This document shows, piece after piece, positions 1 through 10,308 of a DNA stretch of 64,000 nt. This DNA is from Bisporella sp. PMI_857 (Eukaryota; Ascomycota; Leotiomycetes; Helotiales; Helotiaceae): assembly GCA_021307315.1 (NCBI GenBank), contig JAJSPD010000073.1, positions 124,001-188,000 of the forward strand, given 5' to 3'. Each line of letters opens with the position of its first letter. The stretch's first letter is position 1. The notes beneath the pieces are model-generated. The model ran no database searches, had not been told where the DNA came from, and worked only from the letters and a program-made list of their open reading frames with translations. The position numbers were made by a program, and so were the translations under genes.

Positions 1-6
1 ACGACC

Positions 7-912
7 ATGTCTCTCAATGCCTCCAAGCGCACATTCGAAACCTTCACTGAGCCCAATGGCACATCATCCCAAGATACCAGCGGCGCATCCCCCAAAAGGC
101 CGTGCCCAGAACCAGACACAAAGCTCTGGGACAAGATAACCAGACTCCCCTCCGAGACGCTCCAAGCGCTCCTCTTCAACATCTGCACCGATCACCTTGG
201 CGCGCGCGAGCTCGTACAAGCCGCGCACGAAGAGCGGCTCGCGAAGCTCGCGGCGCAACCGCCTCGAGCCTTCGACTCCTACGCGCGCCATTGCCGGGAC
301 GCGCTCGATAAGCCGTATGTGGAGGGCGCCAGCGGCAGGCGCTACGAGCCCTTGGCCGAGATCGTGCAGACGCTCAGCGAGGCGCGGGAGGAGATTATGG
401 AAGGCGCGGGGCCCGAGGAGAGGTACGAGACGAGGCGGAATGCGCTGGACGCGCTGAGGCAGATTTGCAAGGGCATCATGCTTTGCGAGCACCCGAGGGT
501 TAGCGATGGGTTGCTGAGCGAGGGGTTCGTCCTGAATGAGTTTGCGGGGGCGATGGCGGACCTGGCGGGGGCGATGACGGACGAGGAGCGCGGGAGGTAT
601 AAGGGCGAGGGGTATTATGAGAGATTGGTGGATCTACAGACGCATTGTGAGTGGGAGGTTGAGATGGACGGGCTGAGGGATGTTTATGAGATCTTTGACG
701 GTCCTGATGTTGGTGGAGAAGACGCGGAGGATAGTGAGGAGGAACAGGAGGAATACCGAGCGGAGATCCAGAGCGCCCCCAAGGAGTCCGGCGCACAGGA
801 AGCATCGTCCGCAGATCTGGTTCCTGTACAAGCACAACACGACATTGCCCTACCGTCTCATACTGCCGCTCCTCGGCGCACGAGCGTTTTCAATATCGGG
901 GAACTCTTATGA
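7..912 (+). CDS. Uncharacterised acidic fungal protein (301 aa)
   Basis: Single open frame of 301 codons starting at an ATG seven bases into the window. The N-terminal 40 residues are polar and Ser/Thr-rich, followed by a short basic/proline patch (KRPCPEP). A helical, Ala/Arg/Glu-rich body then runs from about residue 40 to 225, with LPSETLQALLFNIC near its start. The C-terminal part is very acidic (GGEDAEDSEEEQEE). The body has a loose resemblance to Cut8/STS1-type nuclear proteasome tethers (a leucine-rich start, then repeated helices), but I cannot name a family with confidence. Third-position GC is high in the first 600 bases, which supports coding. A 138-aa frame at 680-1096 overlaps the 3' end in another frame and looks like a shadow. 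No intron is needed. The upstream promoter lies outside the window. Confidence 0.7.
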   Translation: MSLNASKRTFETFTEPNGTSSQDTSGASPKRPCPEPDTKLWDKITRLPSETLQALLFNICTDHLGARELVQAAHEERLAKLAAQPPRAFDSYARHCRDALDKPYVEGASGRRYEPLAEIVQTLSEAREEIMEGAGPEERYETRRNALDALRQICKGIMLCEHPRVSDGLLSEGFVLNEFAGAMADLAGAMTDEERGRYKGEGYYERLVDLQTHCEWEVEMDGLRDVYEIFDGPDVGGEDAEDSEEEQEEYRAEIQSAPKESGAQEASSADLVPVQAQHDIALPSHTAAPRRTSVFNIGELL

Positions 913-1379
913 TTCAAGAGGCAGTGAGCGGCGCATCAGGCCGACGACCCAGGTATACAGATTAGGGAGGAGTTTTTGGTGTACAGGATTTTGCTTAATG
1001 ATACCCAATTTGAGTTTGAAATCTAGAATTAGCTGGACCGTTCTAGTTGAGTGCAATAGAAATTGCTGTCCATTACCAGTCACCATGCATGATTGAGCTA
1101 CAACTCAAGTTGTCACATCATCTCTCAAATTGCTTTTTCAACCTGTTTTGCTTGCTCCCTCTAAAATCTACCCGCACATTTTGTTCAAGTAATGTTACTA
1201 CAAAGTCTTAGGTGGAATGACTAGAGGAATGTTGGTGTTTTTCTAAGCTGTTGGAAGTAAGCCGTGTTCAAAGATCTGGTTGGATGTCTCATGTATTCAA
1301 TGAATGTCCTTTTACTAGATCTCAATTAATCATTTTAAAGTGTTTAATTTGATTTTTCAATATAGAAGCTGAACCCTTT
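913..1379. other. Convergent 3' intergenic region
   Basis: AT-rich sequence between the ends of two convergent genes. It presumably holds both 3' untranslated regions. I see no further gene, repeat or RNA. Confidence 0.6.
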
Positions 1380-3278
1380 TTATTTTGCATGAGGCTCACT
1401 ACCACTTTCATCCTCAGACTCGGAGATGGACGGTTGTTCTTCTTTCTCTTCATTCTCGTCATCCAGCACCTCAGGGTCCAGCCTCGCCCTCTTTTGCTTT
1501 CTGTTCGAATAGTAGCGCGGTCTTTTAATTGGTCTCAAAAAGCCATCAATATGCAAGGCACCTCCCATATCACTCATATCGTCCAATAACAACTTAATCT
1601 CGCTCTCTGATAATGCATGAACCTTGTTCATGTGTTTTCTTAGATCCGCTAAGTTGCTGAAACTTGGGGATTGGCTCATACATCCAGCTACTGGGCAATT
1701 ATGTACACCAAGTGCGTCGTTCTCCTTTTCCTCCTCCTCTTCTTCCTCTGCATCATCATCAGAGTCATTGTCTGTAATATCTGTTCCATCAGAAGTAAAG
1801 TCAGGAATCTCCTCCGGCTGGTAAGTTGTGACTACATCCGCATTCTTAAGACCAAAGGGAACTTCAGGCATTGTCCTCATTTCCATGCTTTCCCCAAATA
1901 TATTTGCACACCTCTGAGTTGCCCTTGCAATAACATCCGGAGGAAAGCCAACAAGAGCAGCTGTACCAAGCACTTCACTCCAATCTCGTAGCCCCAGAAT
2001 CTTTTGTCTGTTCCGTCTGCGTTCTTCAGAATTTGGGTTCCTGATACGCTTTTTCTTGGCTGGAGTCTCAGCAGGAGATGAAGGAGGTTGAGGGGAGATC
2101 TCGCGAGGCTTTGCAGACGCAGGCAATGGCTTCTTCTGTAGCCTGGCGATTCTGACCTCAAATTCCTCCTGTGTCTCGCCATCCAAGGGCTCGTAGTGCT
2201 TCAAAGGCCGACCGCGATGAGTGCTTTTTGACCGTTGGGGCCGAGGGTGGTCAAATTCTTCAACTGGATCACAATCTGCATCTGCTGCAGTTTTTGGGCG
2301 TGATACAAGTGCAAATTTCCGTGGTCTTCCTCTAGGGCCTTTAGACCCTCTGCGCTCTATCGAACTGACAGAGGAGCCTCGACTGGCACTTCTTTCTCGG
2401 CTTCCATTGTCCGTATCAGGTTCTGATTGAGAGTTGTGGTCCGTACAAAGCTTCCGTGCGTGATGAAGCGCCATCAGTACTTCATCAAGCTTTGAAAGAG
2501 TATGCCGTACTGATGAACGAAGCAGTTGTCGAGATCGGTCGTCATCTGTGGAGGCTACTGGCCTCATTGATAAGTTGAAAAGAGGAGACTTTGGAGGATG
2601 TTCGAGGATTGGTTCTGGCTCTTCAGGGCGCTCAGAATCCTCCCCGAAATTGGATAAATTTTCATGTAACTTCTGTGTATCTTCAGTTGTGGAATCTCCC
2701 TCAAAACCAGATATATTCTCATATTGATTTGTTTCTTGGGTTTTGTCAACAATATTATGCCATTGTTCTGCCTTCTTCTTTGGTGGATCTTCTCTCTTTT
2801 CAAATCTCTCCTTCGCGGCCTTCAAAGTCACCCCCACCATAACATCCTCTAACTCGCGACTAGACCTGAAAACCTCCTTCCTCCTAAAAGTATACTGATC
2901 ATCTGGATCCTCCGGCCCGACATGTTCTCCTTCTCTGGGCACCAAATCCGGTGGCAGAGGCCAAGCAGTCCAGGACTTCGGAGGTGCCCATCCCTTCCCA
3001 GCCTCATCACTCTCTTCCTCTTTCCCCTGCAGTTCATGCTCCTGTGATGCCAGAGTCTTTCCACTCTTTGATGCAAGATATTCTCGGGCACGCTTTCTGA
3101 GCGTAAACGAGTTGAAGAGGTGTATGCCAAGGTCCTGGTTACGAATTTGGTCGAGCGAGGCAGCAAGTCCACGTTCTTGCTCGGTCAAGCTTTGCCATGT
3201 TGAAGGAGCGCCACTCCATCGATTCGGTCGAGTGTCGGACGAGGAGTCTGAGATTTGGCTTGAGCTGTCATCTGCCAT
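1380..3278 (-). CDS. Rrn9-domain protein with AT-hooks and a C2H2 finger
   Basis: Intronless, 632 aa, starting MADDSSSQIS. Residues about 25-160 match the Rrn9 domain known from a subunit of the RNA polymerase I upstream activation factor: a helical LTEQERGLAASLDQIR segment, then WAPPKSWTAWPLPPDLVP and a QYTFRRKEVFRSSRELED stretch. An AT-hook core GPRGRPRK lies at residues 315-321 and a weaker HRGRPLK at 354-360, both in disordered Ser/Pro/Arg-rich sequence. An acidic run precedes a C2H2-type finger at about 528-554 (C-X4-C-X15-H-X4-H). A basic cluster (RKQKRAR) and an acidic tail follow. From the family I infer a nuclear DNA-binding role, possibly in rDNA transcription. It is much longer than budding-yeast Rrn9 (about 365 aa), so orthology is uncertain. 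Three copies of a GGTCGGC motif lie just upstream of its start. Confidence 0.75.
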   Translation of the reverse strand: MADDSSSQISDSSSDTRPNRWSGAPSTWQSLTEQERGLAASLDQIRNQDLGIHLFNSFTLRKRAREYLASKSGKTLASQEHELQGKEEESDEAGKGWAPPKSWTAWPLPPDLVPREGEHVGPEDPDDQYTFRRKEVFRSSRELEDVMVGVTLKAAKERFEKREDPPKKKAEQWHNIVDKTQETNQYENISGFEGDSTTEDTQKLHENLSNFGEDSERPEEPEPILEHPPKSPLFNLSMRPVASTDDDRSRQLLRSSVRHTLSKLDEVLMALHHARKLCTDHNSQSEPDTDNGSRERSASRGSSVSSIERRGSKGPRGRPRKFALVSRPKTAADADCDPVEEFDHPRPQRSKSTHRGRPLKHYEPLDGETQEEFEVRIARLQKKPLPASAKPREISPQPPSSPAETPAKKKRIRNPNSEERRRNRQKILGLRDWSEVLGTAALVGFPPDVIARATQRCANIFGESMEMRTMPEVPFGLKNADVVTTYQPEEIPDFTSDGTDITDNDSDDDAEEEEEEEKENDALGVHNCPVAGCMSQSPSFSNLADLRKHMNKVHALSESEIKLLLDDMSDMGGALHIDGFLRPIKRPRYYSNRKQKRARLDPEVLDDENEEKEEQPSISESEDESGSEPHAK

Positions 3279-3354
3279 TGCATCGCTGCGATGTCATTGT
3301 TCAGATGCAGGACATTCGGCCAGCATCTAAGCAAAATATTCAAATGATGATTGT

Positions 3355-3402
3355 CGGGTCGGCTATGTTTCGGGTCGGCCCGTTATTTAGTTTTAGCCGA
3401 CC
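3355..3402. promoter_or_regulatory. GGTCGGC motif cluster upstream of the Rrn9-domain gene
   Basis: CGGGTCGGC occurs at 3355-3363 and again at 3371-3379. The reverse complement GCCGACC is at 3396-3402 and can pair with 3373-3379 as a 7-bp stem with a 16-nt loop. The cluster lies 77-124 bp upstream of the minus-strand start codon at 3278 and stands out as GC-rich in an AT-rich spacer. It could be a transcription-factor site array or the end of a small element. The function is inferred. Confidence 0.4.
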
Positions 3403-3546
3403 GGCCCGTCGCAAGTGGGTATGGAAGGGAACATATTGATAAAAGACCCTGGGAGAGTTTGAATATATCTATGATCTTTCGAAGGCAATAAGATTCTAGT
3501 TTCCTCTCCCTAGAGTAATCATCCCTTCTATCCTAATAGATTACGA

Positions 3547-6224
3547 CTACTCATTGGATCCGACACTGAGAGTATACTCTCCGCCTTGAACTTCAACAGT
3601 CACATAACCATCCTCTGTATCTTTCTGAGCATGATATCCTTTAGATACTGAATTCTCCCAGACTGGTTTCGTATTGAGGTAGACAGCTGAATCCAAATTG
3701 TTCACTGGAACAGATATTTCGCCGGAAGTGCCAGGTGGTGCATCAACATAAATGATGAAAAGGCCAGGTTGACTATTGTTCCAAGAGACTTTAATCCGGC
3801 CTTTTGGAGTCGGGACTACCCCTTTCGCCCATTTCACGTCACCAGGTATAGGCTTGATTTTCCACTAGAATACCGGATAGTTAATATCAAGGTACCTAAG
3901 AAAGGGAACAACAGTGAAGCAATGAAGTAAGGATGGGCTGGTAGGGGTCATCATACCGTACTGAACCCTGGACCCGTAGGGATCACGCCTAGAACAAAGT
4001 TGGTAAGAGCTGGCACTACTCCTGTTGACCACCCATGCGCCATAGAAGTGAAGCCATCTTCATATGGCCTGCCATTGAACTCGATGCCTTCCCACATAGT
4101 AATCCCTGGATCATTTTTCCTACCCGAATTAGCACAGCATATTCTAGTGGACTTAACGGAGAAAGCCAATATTGCACTGGGTTTATTATAAAATATAGGA
4201 AACATAACGCATAGGTGATTGCTAGAAGAAATACAAATACTTACGACATCCATCCATACATTCGCCTTATTTGGTCAAGTGCACTGTCAGCGTTTCCAGT
4301 CATGAACCTTGCTTCAATCTCGAAGTATGAGACAAAGGCATAAACACGCTGTGAGTAGTTCGCGCCGATATTATCATTATCGTAAAATGCATTGCCATAG
4401 AATCGTGACATATGAGTAGTTAGGTACGATAGTACATCTTCTGCTTGGGATCTGTTGGCTACTCCACTAATAATGCTGAGACTGTTACCATCTTGAGCAT
4501 GCTGGTCACATGGAGCAAACCCGCATGTTCCATCCCAGTAAGCTCCAGATTTACTATCCCATCTGTATTGATTGACAGCTTCAGAGACATTTCTAGCACG
4601 GGCAGTCCAGCGTATTACCTACATTACACCTTGATCAGTATATGTGATAATAAAATTCATAAACTTGAAAGAGCATAGGCATCCAGCTTGAGCTGATTGT
4701 GTTCAATGTTTGTTGACTTACGTCAGCGTTATGTCCTCCGATGTGTTTGGCAATTGCAGCAGCGTTATCTAGAGCCAGAACGTAAAGAACATTGAAGTAT
4801 GTCACGATGCTGTTTCTTCCTAGAAATGCATAATCTCCATAATCAGAGAATCCAAGATCTTTGTCGATGAGCTGGTTCTCAGGATTCGTAATTGACGGAT
4901 AGAATTTATCCAGGGTAAGTGTAATAACATGGTAATATTTCTCGATAAAATCGACGTCACCAGTATACAGCAGAAGGTCAGATGCGGAATTAACCCACCA
5001 CAAAGGGTAGTCCAGAAGTTTCAAGGTATAGTTCCGAATGCTGGCAGGTGGTATCCAGCCATCCTCACGTTGGTGTTCCGCAAGATCAGCTAGAACATTT
5101 CGAGCGGCCTCATGTACATCATGACTGAGATAGAGTGTTCGGCCAGCAACAGCTACATCACCAACATAAGGATCACGATCCCGTTTCGCACCATCAAGAA
5201 GAACAAGCTTTCCTAATATGCCTGGACTTGCGGCTTGCCTGGGATCAGTTGAGTTCTCATCAAGTGTATCTGTGTTTAGGTCATTAGTGTAGACCCCTAA
5301 GTACTGTTAGTCTGTGATAGCAAAAACATTTGAAGGTGGCTCACTCACCATCATACCACCATTGGTTCAAATCATCATCGGAACTCTCAAACCACCCAGT
5401 GAAGGTATCTGGGGTTCCTAAATATGCTGTATAGTTCAGGCTTATCGACTCAATCGCAACATAACCGTAGGATGAGGTGTAAGGAGCATCTTTGGGAAGT
5501 GCATCCATATAAAGCCTCAGATACCGGAAGCCGTGAATACCATCAGCACAGACTTGTGTGCCATTATACTCACATCCGTGATTGCCAGTCCATACATAGG
5601 GCTCATGTTTTACGGCTATTTGATCACTGCCAGGGGTGATCTTCTCTGGAGAACCTCTGTCTGCCTAGTAGATAGTTATCTTCCATAAGTGCCCGAGGGA
5701 AGCTCCCCAGAACTTACATTATTCGATCGGGAGAAGTCACTAACATTCGTCAGGAAGCCATATTGAATAGTTTCTGAGAATGCTAGACGGATCCCAGGTA
5801 GCCCGAGGGTACTATTACTTGCTCCTGCGAATTTGATAGAAAGATATCCTGCAACGTTCTGACCAAAATCAATCACGAGTCCTGGAGCAGATTTCCAGCT
5901 ATCCAAATTCGAAATAGGGATCTCATCAGACGGTGCTGTTCGAGTCAAAATTGTCGGGCCGTTACCGGTGATAAGTGCATTAGCATTTGTCACATTCCCA
6001 GTGGTGGACACCACTGTTTCTGGATAGATGGTGTTGGATTTTGGCGAGCGAACGTATCTATGCCAATTATTGGACGTTTCAGACAGCTGGTCCTGCCATT
6101 GATATTGAGTTATGTCTAGGGCTGGTGCAGCCAAAACCTTCGTTCCTGAGATAGAAATGAAAGCAATAAATGAATGAACCCATAGCAAAACGTGATGCCA
6201 CATGATCTCAGGATGATTCAACAA
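3547..6224 (-). CDS. Secreted alpha-L-rhamnosidase, glycoside hydrolase family 78
   Basis: Six exons read on the minus strand: 6224-5718, 5664-5349, 5296-4722, 4618-4245, 4119-3957 and 3864-3547. They join in frame with GT-AG junctions to about 750 aa. The N-terminus has a hydrophobic signal peptide (second Met at MWHHVLLWVHSF, cleavage probably near VLAAPA). A beta-sandwich region follows, then the (alpha/alpha)6 catalytic region with DGAKRDRDPYVGD at about residue 310, EDGWIPPASI, LLDYPLWWV and YWDGTCGFAPCDQHAQDG. The fifth exon carries MWEGIEF and SMAHGWSTG, and the last exon is the small C-terminal beta domain (VKWAKGVVPTPKGRI). Family knowledge: hydrolysis of terminal alpha-L-rhamnosyl residues from plant glycosides or pectin. 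Several N-glycosylation sequons support secretion. The general-acid motif is the fungal RDR variant, so I would not assume the exact substrate. Confidence 0.88.
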
Positions 6225-7418
6225 TACAAATTAGGGATATATTAGCTCCTACCGCCTTCTGACATGTTTTGACAATTGTGGCTTCGAGGATGATTTATAC
6301 TTTCGAAAACACCAGGTTGGAATGTCTTGCATCTGGACAACCCCCTTGGACCGGGCCGGCAGCGGCAGTTGCGACCCTTTTGAGTAGATTCCCGTCGCTC
6401 CTTGGCGAGGAAATTGTGGTGGTGGCCTTATCCTTACCGTTGAAGGTTACTGTTGAAAGCTTGGTTCCAATATAGAGGCAATCACGGAACTACATCTCAT
6501 GATTGTAAATTCTTATTTCCGCCTCTAGGGATGTTGTTTGCGCTTTTTTTGTGTATGGCAGTTCTGTAGCATCAAACTCGAAGCCCGAGGCCACGCGACA
6601 GTATCATTCGCAATAGGATGGAGATCTAGCATTGCCGTTGCCATTCCCCCCTTGATCTCCTATCTTCCTCGCTTATCTTATATGGGATGTATGTACAACA
6701 GATATCTCAGGGGAAATTGATTGCCGTGTAACCTTGTCCTGGAATCAAGCTTGATTGGATTCTGATTTCCCTCCTGGCTGCTCATGCGCTTGCTCATGCA
6801 GGCTTCAGCACTTTTCTTCGTCGTGCCTGCATAATACCTTGCTTGACATGAGAGCTTTGAAGGATCCATTGACTACATTATTAGTGTCAATACTACACAA
6901 AGTCTTCTGGCTTTGTCAATCCTATCAAGGCGCATGCGCAGTTGGTATATGCGGGGTTCTTTGCTTGCTGCCCCATGATGAGCAACGTACAAACTGCACA
7001 CCCATTCTTTATCTGCGAGTCACTTGTAAACCAGCTGGTTTACAAATGGTGACAGATGATCATTCATTACTGCGTAGAGCTTAATGGGGAGCTAGCAATA
7101 TAACTCAGATCTAGGTTGGCCGTGTAGATTTGGCCATACCCGGTATACTTAGGTTTTCTCGAAGTCAGCCGGCTGTCTATGCAGTTTTGCAGTTGACGTG
7201 CTAATAATCACTGTCTAAGTCCTATCCCTTTAAATGTGAATTCGGATCTGAATAGGTATCGACACATACTGTGTACAAAATAGGTTGTCCAAAATAGGTC
7301 CTTCGAGACGAATCTGGTCCAATTTAACAGGCTCAGCTAGAAAGCCACACCCCACATCGAAACCCTCAAGACAACAGCTGAACAAGTAAAAGCCATCCCC
7401 AACGGCTATGCATACATA
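6225..7418. other. Gene-free interval upstream of the rhamnosidase
   Basis: About 1.2 kb between the rhamnosidase start and the transposon. The first several hundred bases should contain the rhamnosidase promoter. A CCGGGCCGGC block near 6350 resembles Zn2Cys6-type sites but is not diagnostic. A 109-aa frame at 6755-7084 is Cys/Leu-rich with no recognisable domain and I do not treat it as a gene. Confidence 0.5.
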
Positions 7419-7545
7419 CAAGGGGGTATCATGAACGGGCTGGCCCCCCCCCCCCTTGTCGGAACACCAAAAATCATGGAAAGCACATCACAACGCGACA
7501 CGCACACACCTATTTCCTTAGCTATTGTGTCCAGAATTGATGCAA
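7419..7545 (+). repeat. Left terminal inverted repeat of the Tc1/mariner element
   Basis: Matches the reverse complement of 8647-8771 base for base, except that its homopolymer C tract at 7444-7455 has 12 C against 10 G in the right copy. The inner end is at GATGCAA, 15 bp before the transposase ATG. Confidence 0.9.
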
Positions 7546-7560
7546 TAATTGCTAATCAAT

Positions 7561-8634
7561 ATGCCAGGCCAACATTTAGCCCGGAAACACTTCGCCGACC
7601 CAGCTAGGCCTATAGGACAGCGTCTTTCTTACGCCGAACGCGTCCAAATCCATACTCTCTACTCTAAAGCTCGCTGGTCTGCTACAGCAATTGCAAAAGA
7701 TCTTAAAATAGCCCGTTCGACTATTCAAGCTTGTATTAAATCAGGCTATACCACTCCTCGAAAAGCTATCGGCCGACCAGCTAAGCTTACTACTCGCAAA
7801 AGAGGCCGATTAATCAAAAAAGCTACGACTGACGCGTTTCACCGACGTATGACTTTGGAAGAAATTGCACATATCGAAGGAATACAAGCTTGCCGGCGTA
7901 CTTTGTTTAAAGCTTTTGAAAAAGAAGGCTATTTTCGCCGCGTTGCAGCTGAAAAGCCTTTGCTTACAGAAGCTCAAACACGCGCACGTTTAGAATGGGC
8001 CAAAAAACACAAAGATTGGGATTTTGATATGTGGAAACGCGTATTATGGACCGATGAAGCTGCATTTCGCACAGGAGGATTTGGGTCTATATATATAACT
8101 CGCAAAGCCGAAGAAAAATACGACCACAGTTGTATTGTTCCCAAATTTCGCAAGCACATGTCTTGGATGGCTCATGGGTGTATTTCTGGTACTTCAAAAG
8201 GGCCTTTGCTTGTATTTGAAAAAGACTGGAACAAAGTTACAGCTGCAGTATACTCAGAACGAGTTTTACCTGGCGTTTACAGCCATATGCGGTATGGCAT
8301 GAAGCACGAAGGAGGCTTTATGAGAGCTATATTAATGGAGGACAATGCTGCAATTCACAAAGCCAACTTGACGAAAGCATATCACGCCTACTACGGCGCA
8401 ATTTATATGACTTGGCCGGCCAATTCTCCAGATCTTAATCCTATCGAAAATGTGTGGCGTTTGCTAAAGCACAGGATAGGAAAAAGATTCCCTCATACAG
8501 AAGAAGAAGTTCGTCGGTTTTTAGAAGAGGAATGGGCGGCGTTAAAGCTTGAGGATTTTGTACACTATATTAAAGAAATGCCGCAAAGAGTTCAGGCTGT
8601 TATTGATGCTGAGGGAGGACACACAAAATGGTAG
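7561..8634 (+). CDS. Tc1/mariner transposase
   Basis: 357 aa from ATG at 7561; the frame is open a little further upstream, but only with a TTG. The N-terminus has a helix-turn-helix (LSYAERVQIHTLYSKARWSA, then AIAKDLKIARSTIQACI) and a GRP AT-hook-like linker (IGRPAKLTTRKRGR). The catalytic triad is complete: D in VLWTDEAAF, D in LMEDNAAIH and E in NSPDLNPIENVW. Exactly 34 residues separate the second D from the E, which gives the DD34E signature of Tc1/impala. Family role: cut-and-paste transposition into TA. The frame has no stops and so could encode an active enzyme. Codon use is AT-richer than in neighbouring genes. Confidence 0.95.
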   Translation: MPGQHLARKHFADPARPIGQRLSYAERVQIHTLYSKARWSATAIAKDLKIARSTIQACIKSGYTTPRKAIGRPAKLTTRKRGRLIKKATTDAFHRRMTLEEIAHIEGIQACRRTLFKAFEKEGYFRRVAAEKPLLTEAQTRARLEWAKKHKDWDFDMWKRVLWTDEAAFRTGGFGSIYITRKAEEKYDHSCIVPKFRKHMSWMAHGCISGTSKGPLLVFEKDWNKVTAAVYSERVLPGVYSHMRYGMKHEGGFMRAILMEDNAAIHKANLTKAYHAYYGAIYMTWPANSPDLNPIENVWRLLKHRIGKRFPHTEEEVRRFLEEEWAALKLEDFVHYIKEMPQRVQAVIDAEGGHTKW

Positions 8635-8646
8635 AATACATAATAA

Positions 8647-8771
8647 TTGCATCAATTCTGGACACAATAGCTAAGGAAATAGGTGTGTGCGTGTCGCGTT
8701 GTGATGTGCTTTCCATGATTTTTGGTGTTCCGACAAGGGGGGGGGGCCAGCCCGTTCATGATACCCCCTTG
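8647..8771 (-). repeat. Right terminal inverted repeat of the Tc1/mariner element
   Basis: Reverse complement of the left repeat, starting 12 bp after the transposase stop codon. Its G tract at 8737-8746 is 10 long, two shorter than the matching C tract in the left copy. Confidence 0.9.
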
Positions 8772-8864
8772 TATGTATAAATCCGCCATCATGCCGCCAC
8801 CACTTTGCTCAAGCTTTGTGTGTCGATCTCGAGTCAGTCGGATTTCCGGCCAACGATTACAACC

Positions 8865-10308
8865 ATGCCACTATATGCTTGTAGTTCGTGCGGAGACAAC
8901 ATTGGCCTACAAAAACCGCGACTTCATTGCACCGTGTGTCACTTCTACGAGATCTGTGCGAATTGCTATGTCCTGAGCACATATACTGGTTCACATACTC
9001 CAGATCACATCACAACTTTGTTCAGGCAGAGTGGCATACAACTAGCAGCACCTCCTCCACTCCCTCCTCGTCGAACGCCGGTTCCGGGGCAGCAGCCTAC
9101 ATCGCAGCACATACCACAATATGCGCCAGTAGACATCCCTCAAGCTTATGTTAGGCCAGAAGCAAACAGTTACTTCCCGGGAGCGCAGCAGCGACAGGCT
9201 CCGCAATATTCTGCTCAAGGACAGGGACAGCCTTCCGCCTCTACGCAATATCAGCAGATTCCACAATATATTCCGCAAGGTCAGGAGCAGAACTCTGCTC
9301 CCGTACCATCCCAACAGATCCCACAATATGTTCCGCAAGGACCGAGTGAGTCTTCTGCTCCCGCGCCAGCTCAACAACAGGCCAACGAACAGAAACAAAC
9401 CGAGAGACTCGAGGCTGGCGCATTCGGAGCTGGAGGATCACAGGAGGTGCCACGGTCCTCTCCTCCATCGCAAGCACAAGCTGTTCCAGTGGAGCCAGTA
9501 GCGCAGCCATCCTATTCCCCGCCAATTTTTGCACCACCAGGATGGAATCCGATATTTGACGGCTGCGAGCCTTCAGCTACTGGTGCTGCCTTCTTCAACG
9601 CTGTCTTCGATTGCCTTGACACACAAAATAGGGGATTGTTGAGTCCAGAACAGTATTCCGCTTTCAACGATGTGCAAGGATATCTACCTGATCAGGATGT
9701 TTGTAAGTACGGTTTGTTGTTTGTACTCGAATTGCGCTAACATATGATCACCAGGGAAGAGAGCCAACAAGCCGACTTTTGGATATAACTCGGAGGATTT
9801 AGCAGACTACGAGTTCCGAACTGTGCTTGAAAACTTTTCCTTCGAATTCGTGTTACAGCCTCGGATAACCAAGCCTAACAACGATATGGATAATATGTTA
9901 AATTCCGTGCCTGGACTATCGAAAAGTTTTGCCACATTAATGTCAAAAACAGCATCCCCGACCCCGATTTCGGGCGGACAAATGCCAATGCTAACTAGAA
10001 AGGGTTTCATTGATATCACAACATTAGAAGTACTCGGAGACCCATCTTTAGGCTGGCGCAGACTGAATTGTATGGCGAAGCATTACAATATCTGGAGGGA
10101 GTTGGGAGAATGTCCTCGAGAAATGCTACCTCAAGAAGCACCTAAAACATTGTTGGAGAGAATAGCCCGTGTGTCAGAGTATAGCAAGCGGCAAGCAGCG
10201 GAGAAGATCGAAGCGACAAGGGTAGAGATGGAGCTTAGAGCCCAAGGACGTGAGCAAGCAGTGCGGCTTACTGACCCTCCTGGTACTAAATACTATTATC
10301 GTTATTGA
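8865..10308 (+). CDS. ZZ-type zinc finger and DUF7514 domain protein
   Basis: Two exons, 8865-9702 and 9755-10308, joined through a 52-nt GT-AG intron to give 463 aa. I chose the ATG at 8865 (MPLYACSSCGD) because it places the cysteine motif at the N-terminus and follows a purine-rich ACC context. Residues 4-50 form a ZZ-like zinc-binding region (CSSCGDNIG, HCTVCHFYEICANCY, and later His residues). Residues about 70-215 are a low-complexity Pro/Gln-rich linker with repeated QIPQY(V/I)PQG units. The remainder is the fungal DUF7514 region, starting at GWNPIFDGCEPS and continuing through RGLLSPEQYSAF, LTRKGFIDITTLEVLGDP and MAKHYNIWREL. Function is unknown; ZZ domains usually mediate protein or histone-tail contacts. 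The transposon immediately upstream probably replaces part of its promoter or 5' leader. Confidence 0.85.

Larger units (their letters stand above)
7419..8771 (+). mobile_element. Intact Tc1/mariner (DD34E, impala-like) DNA transposon
   Basis: A 1.35-kb element with long terminal inverted repeats of about 125 bp that match almost perfectly, bounded by TA (7417-7418 and 8772-8773) as expected for the TA target-site duplication of this superfamily. The termini read CAAGGGGGTATCATGAACGG at both ends. Because CATACAAG/CTTGTATG also match, the TA at 7413-7414 / 8776-8777 is an alternative boundary. One uninterrupted transposase frame fills the interior. Intact ends and frame, without obvious RIP-type C-to-T decay, point to recent arrival. 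It sits 93 bp upstream of the ATG of the ZZ/DUF7514 gene. Confidence 0.92.

Noticed and set aside
680..1096. 138-codon plus-strand frame overlapping the end of the first gene
   Set aside because: It is a shadow of the acidic C-terminus in another frame and runs into AT-rich 3' sequence with no domain.
7549..7560. Four-codon N-terminal extension of the transposase beginning at TTG
   Set aside because: There is a normal ATG at 7561. Non-ATG starts are unlikely in a fungal gene.
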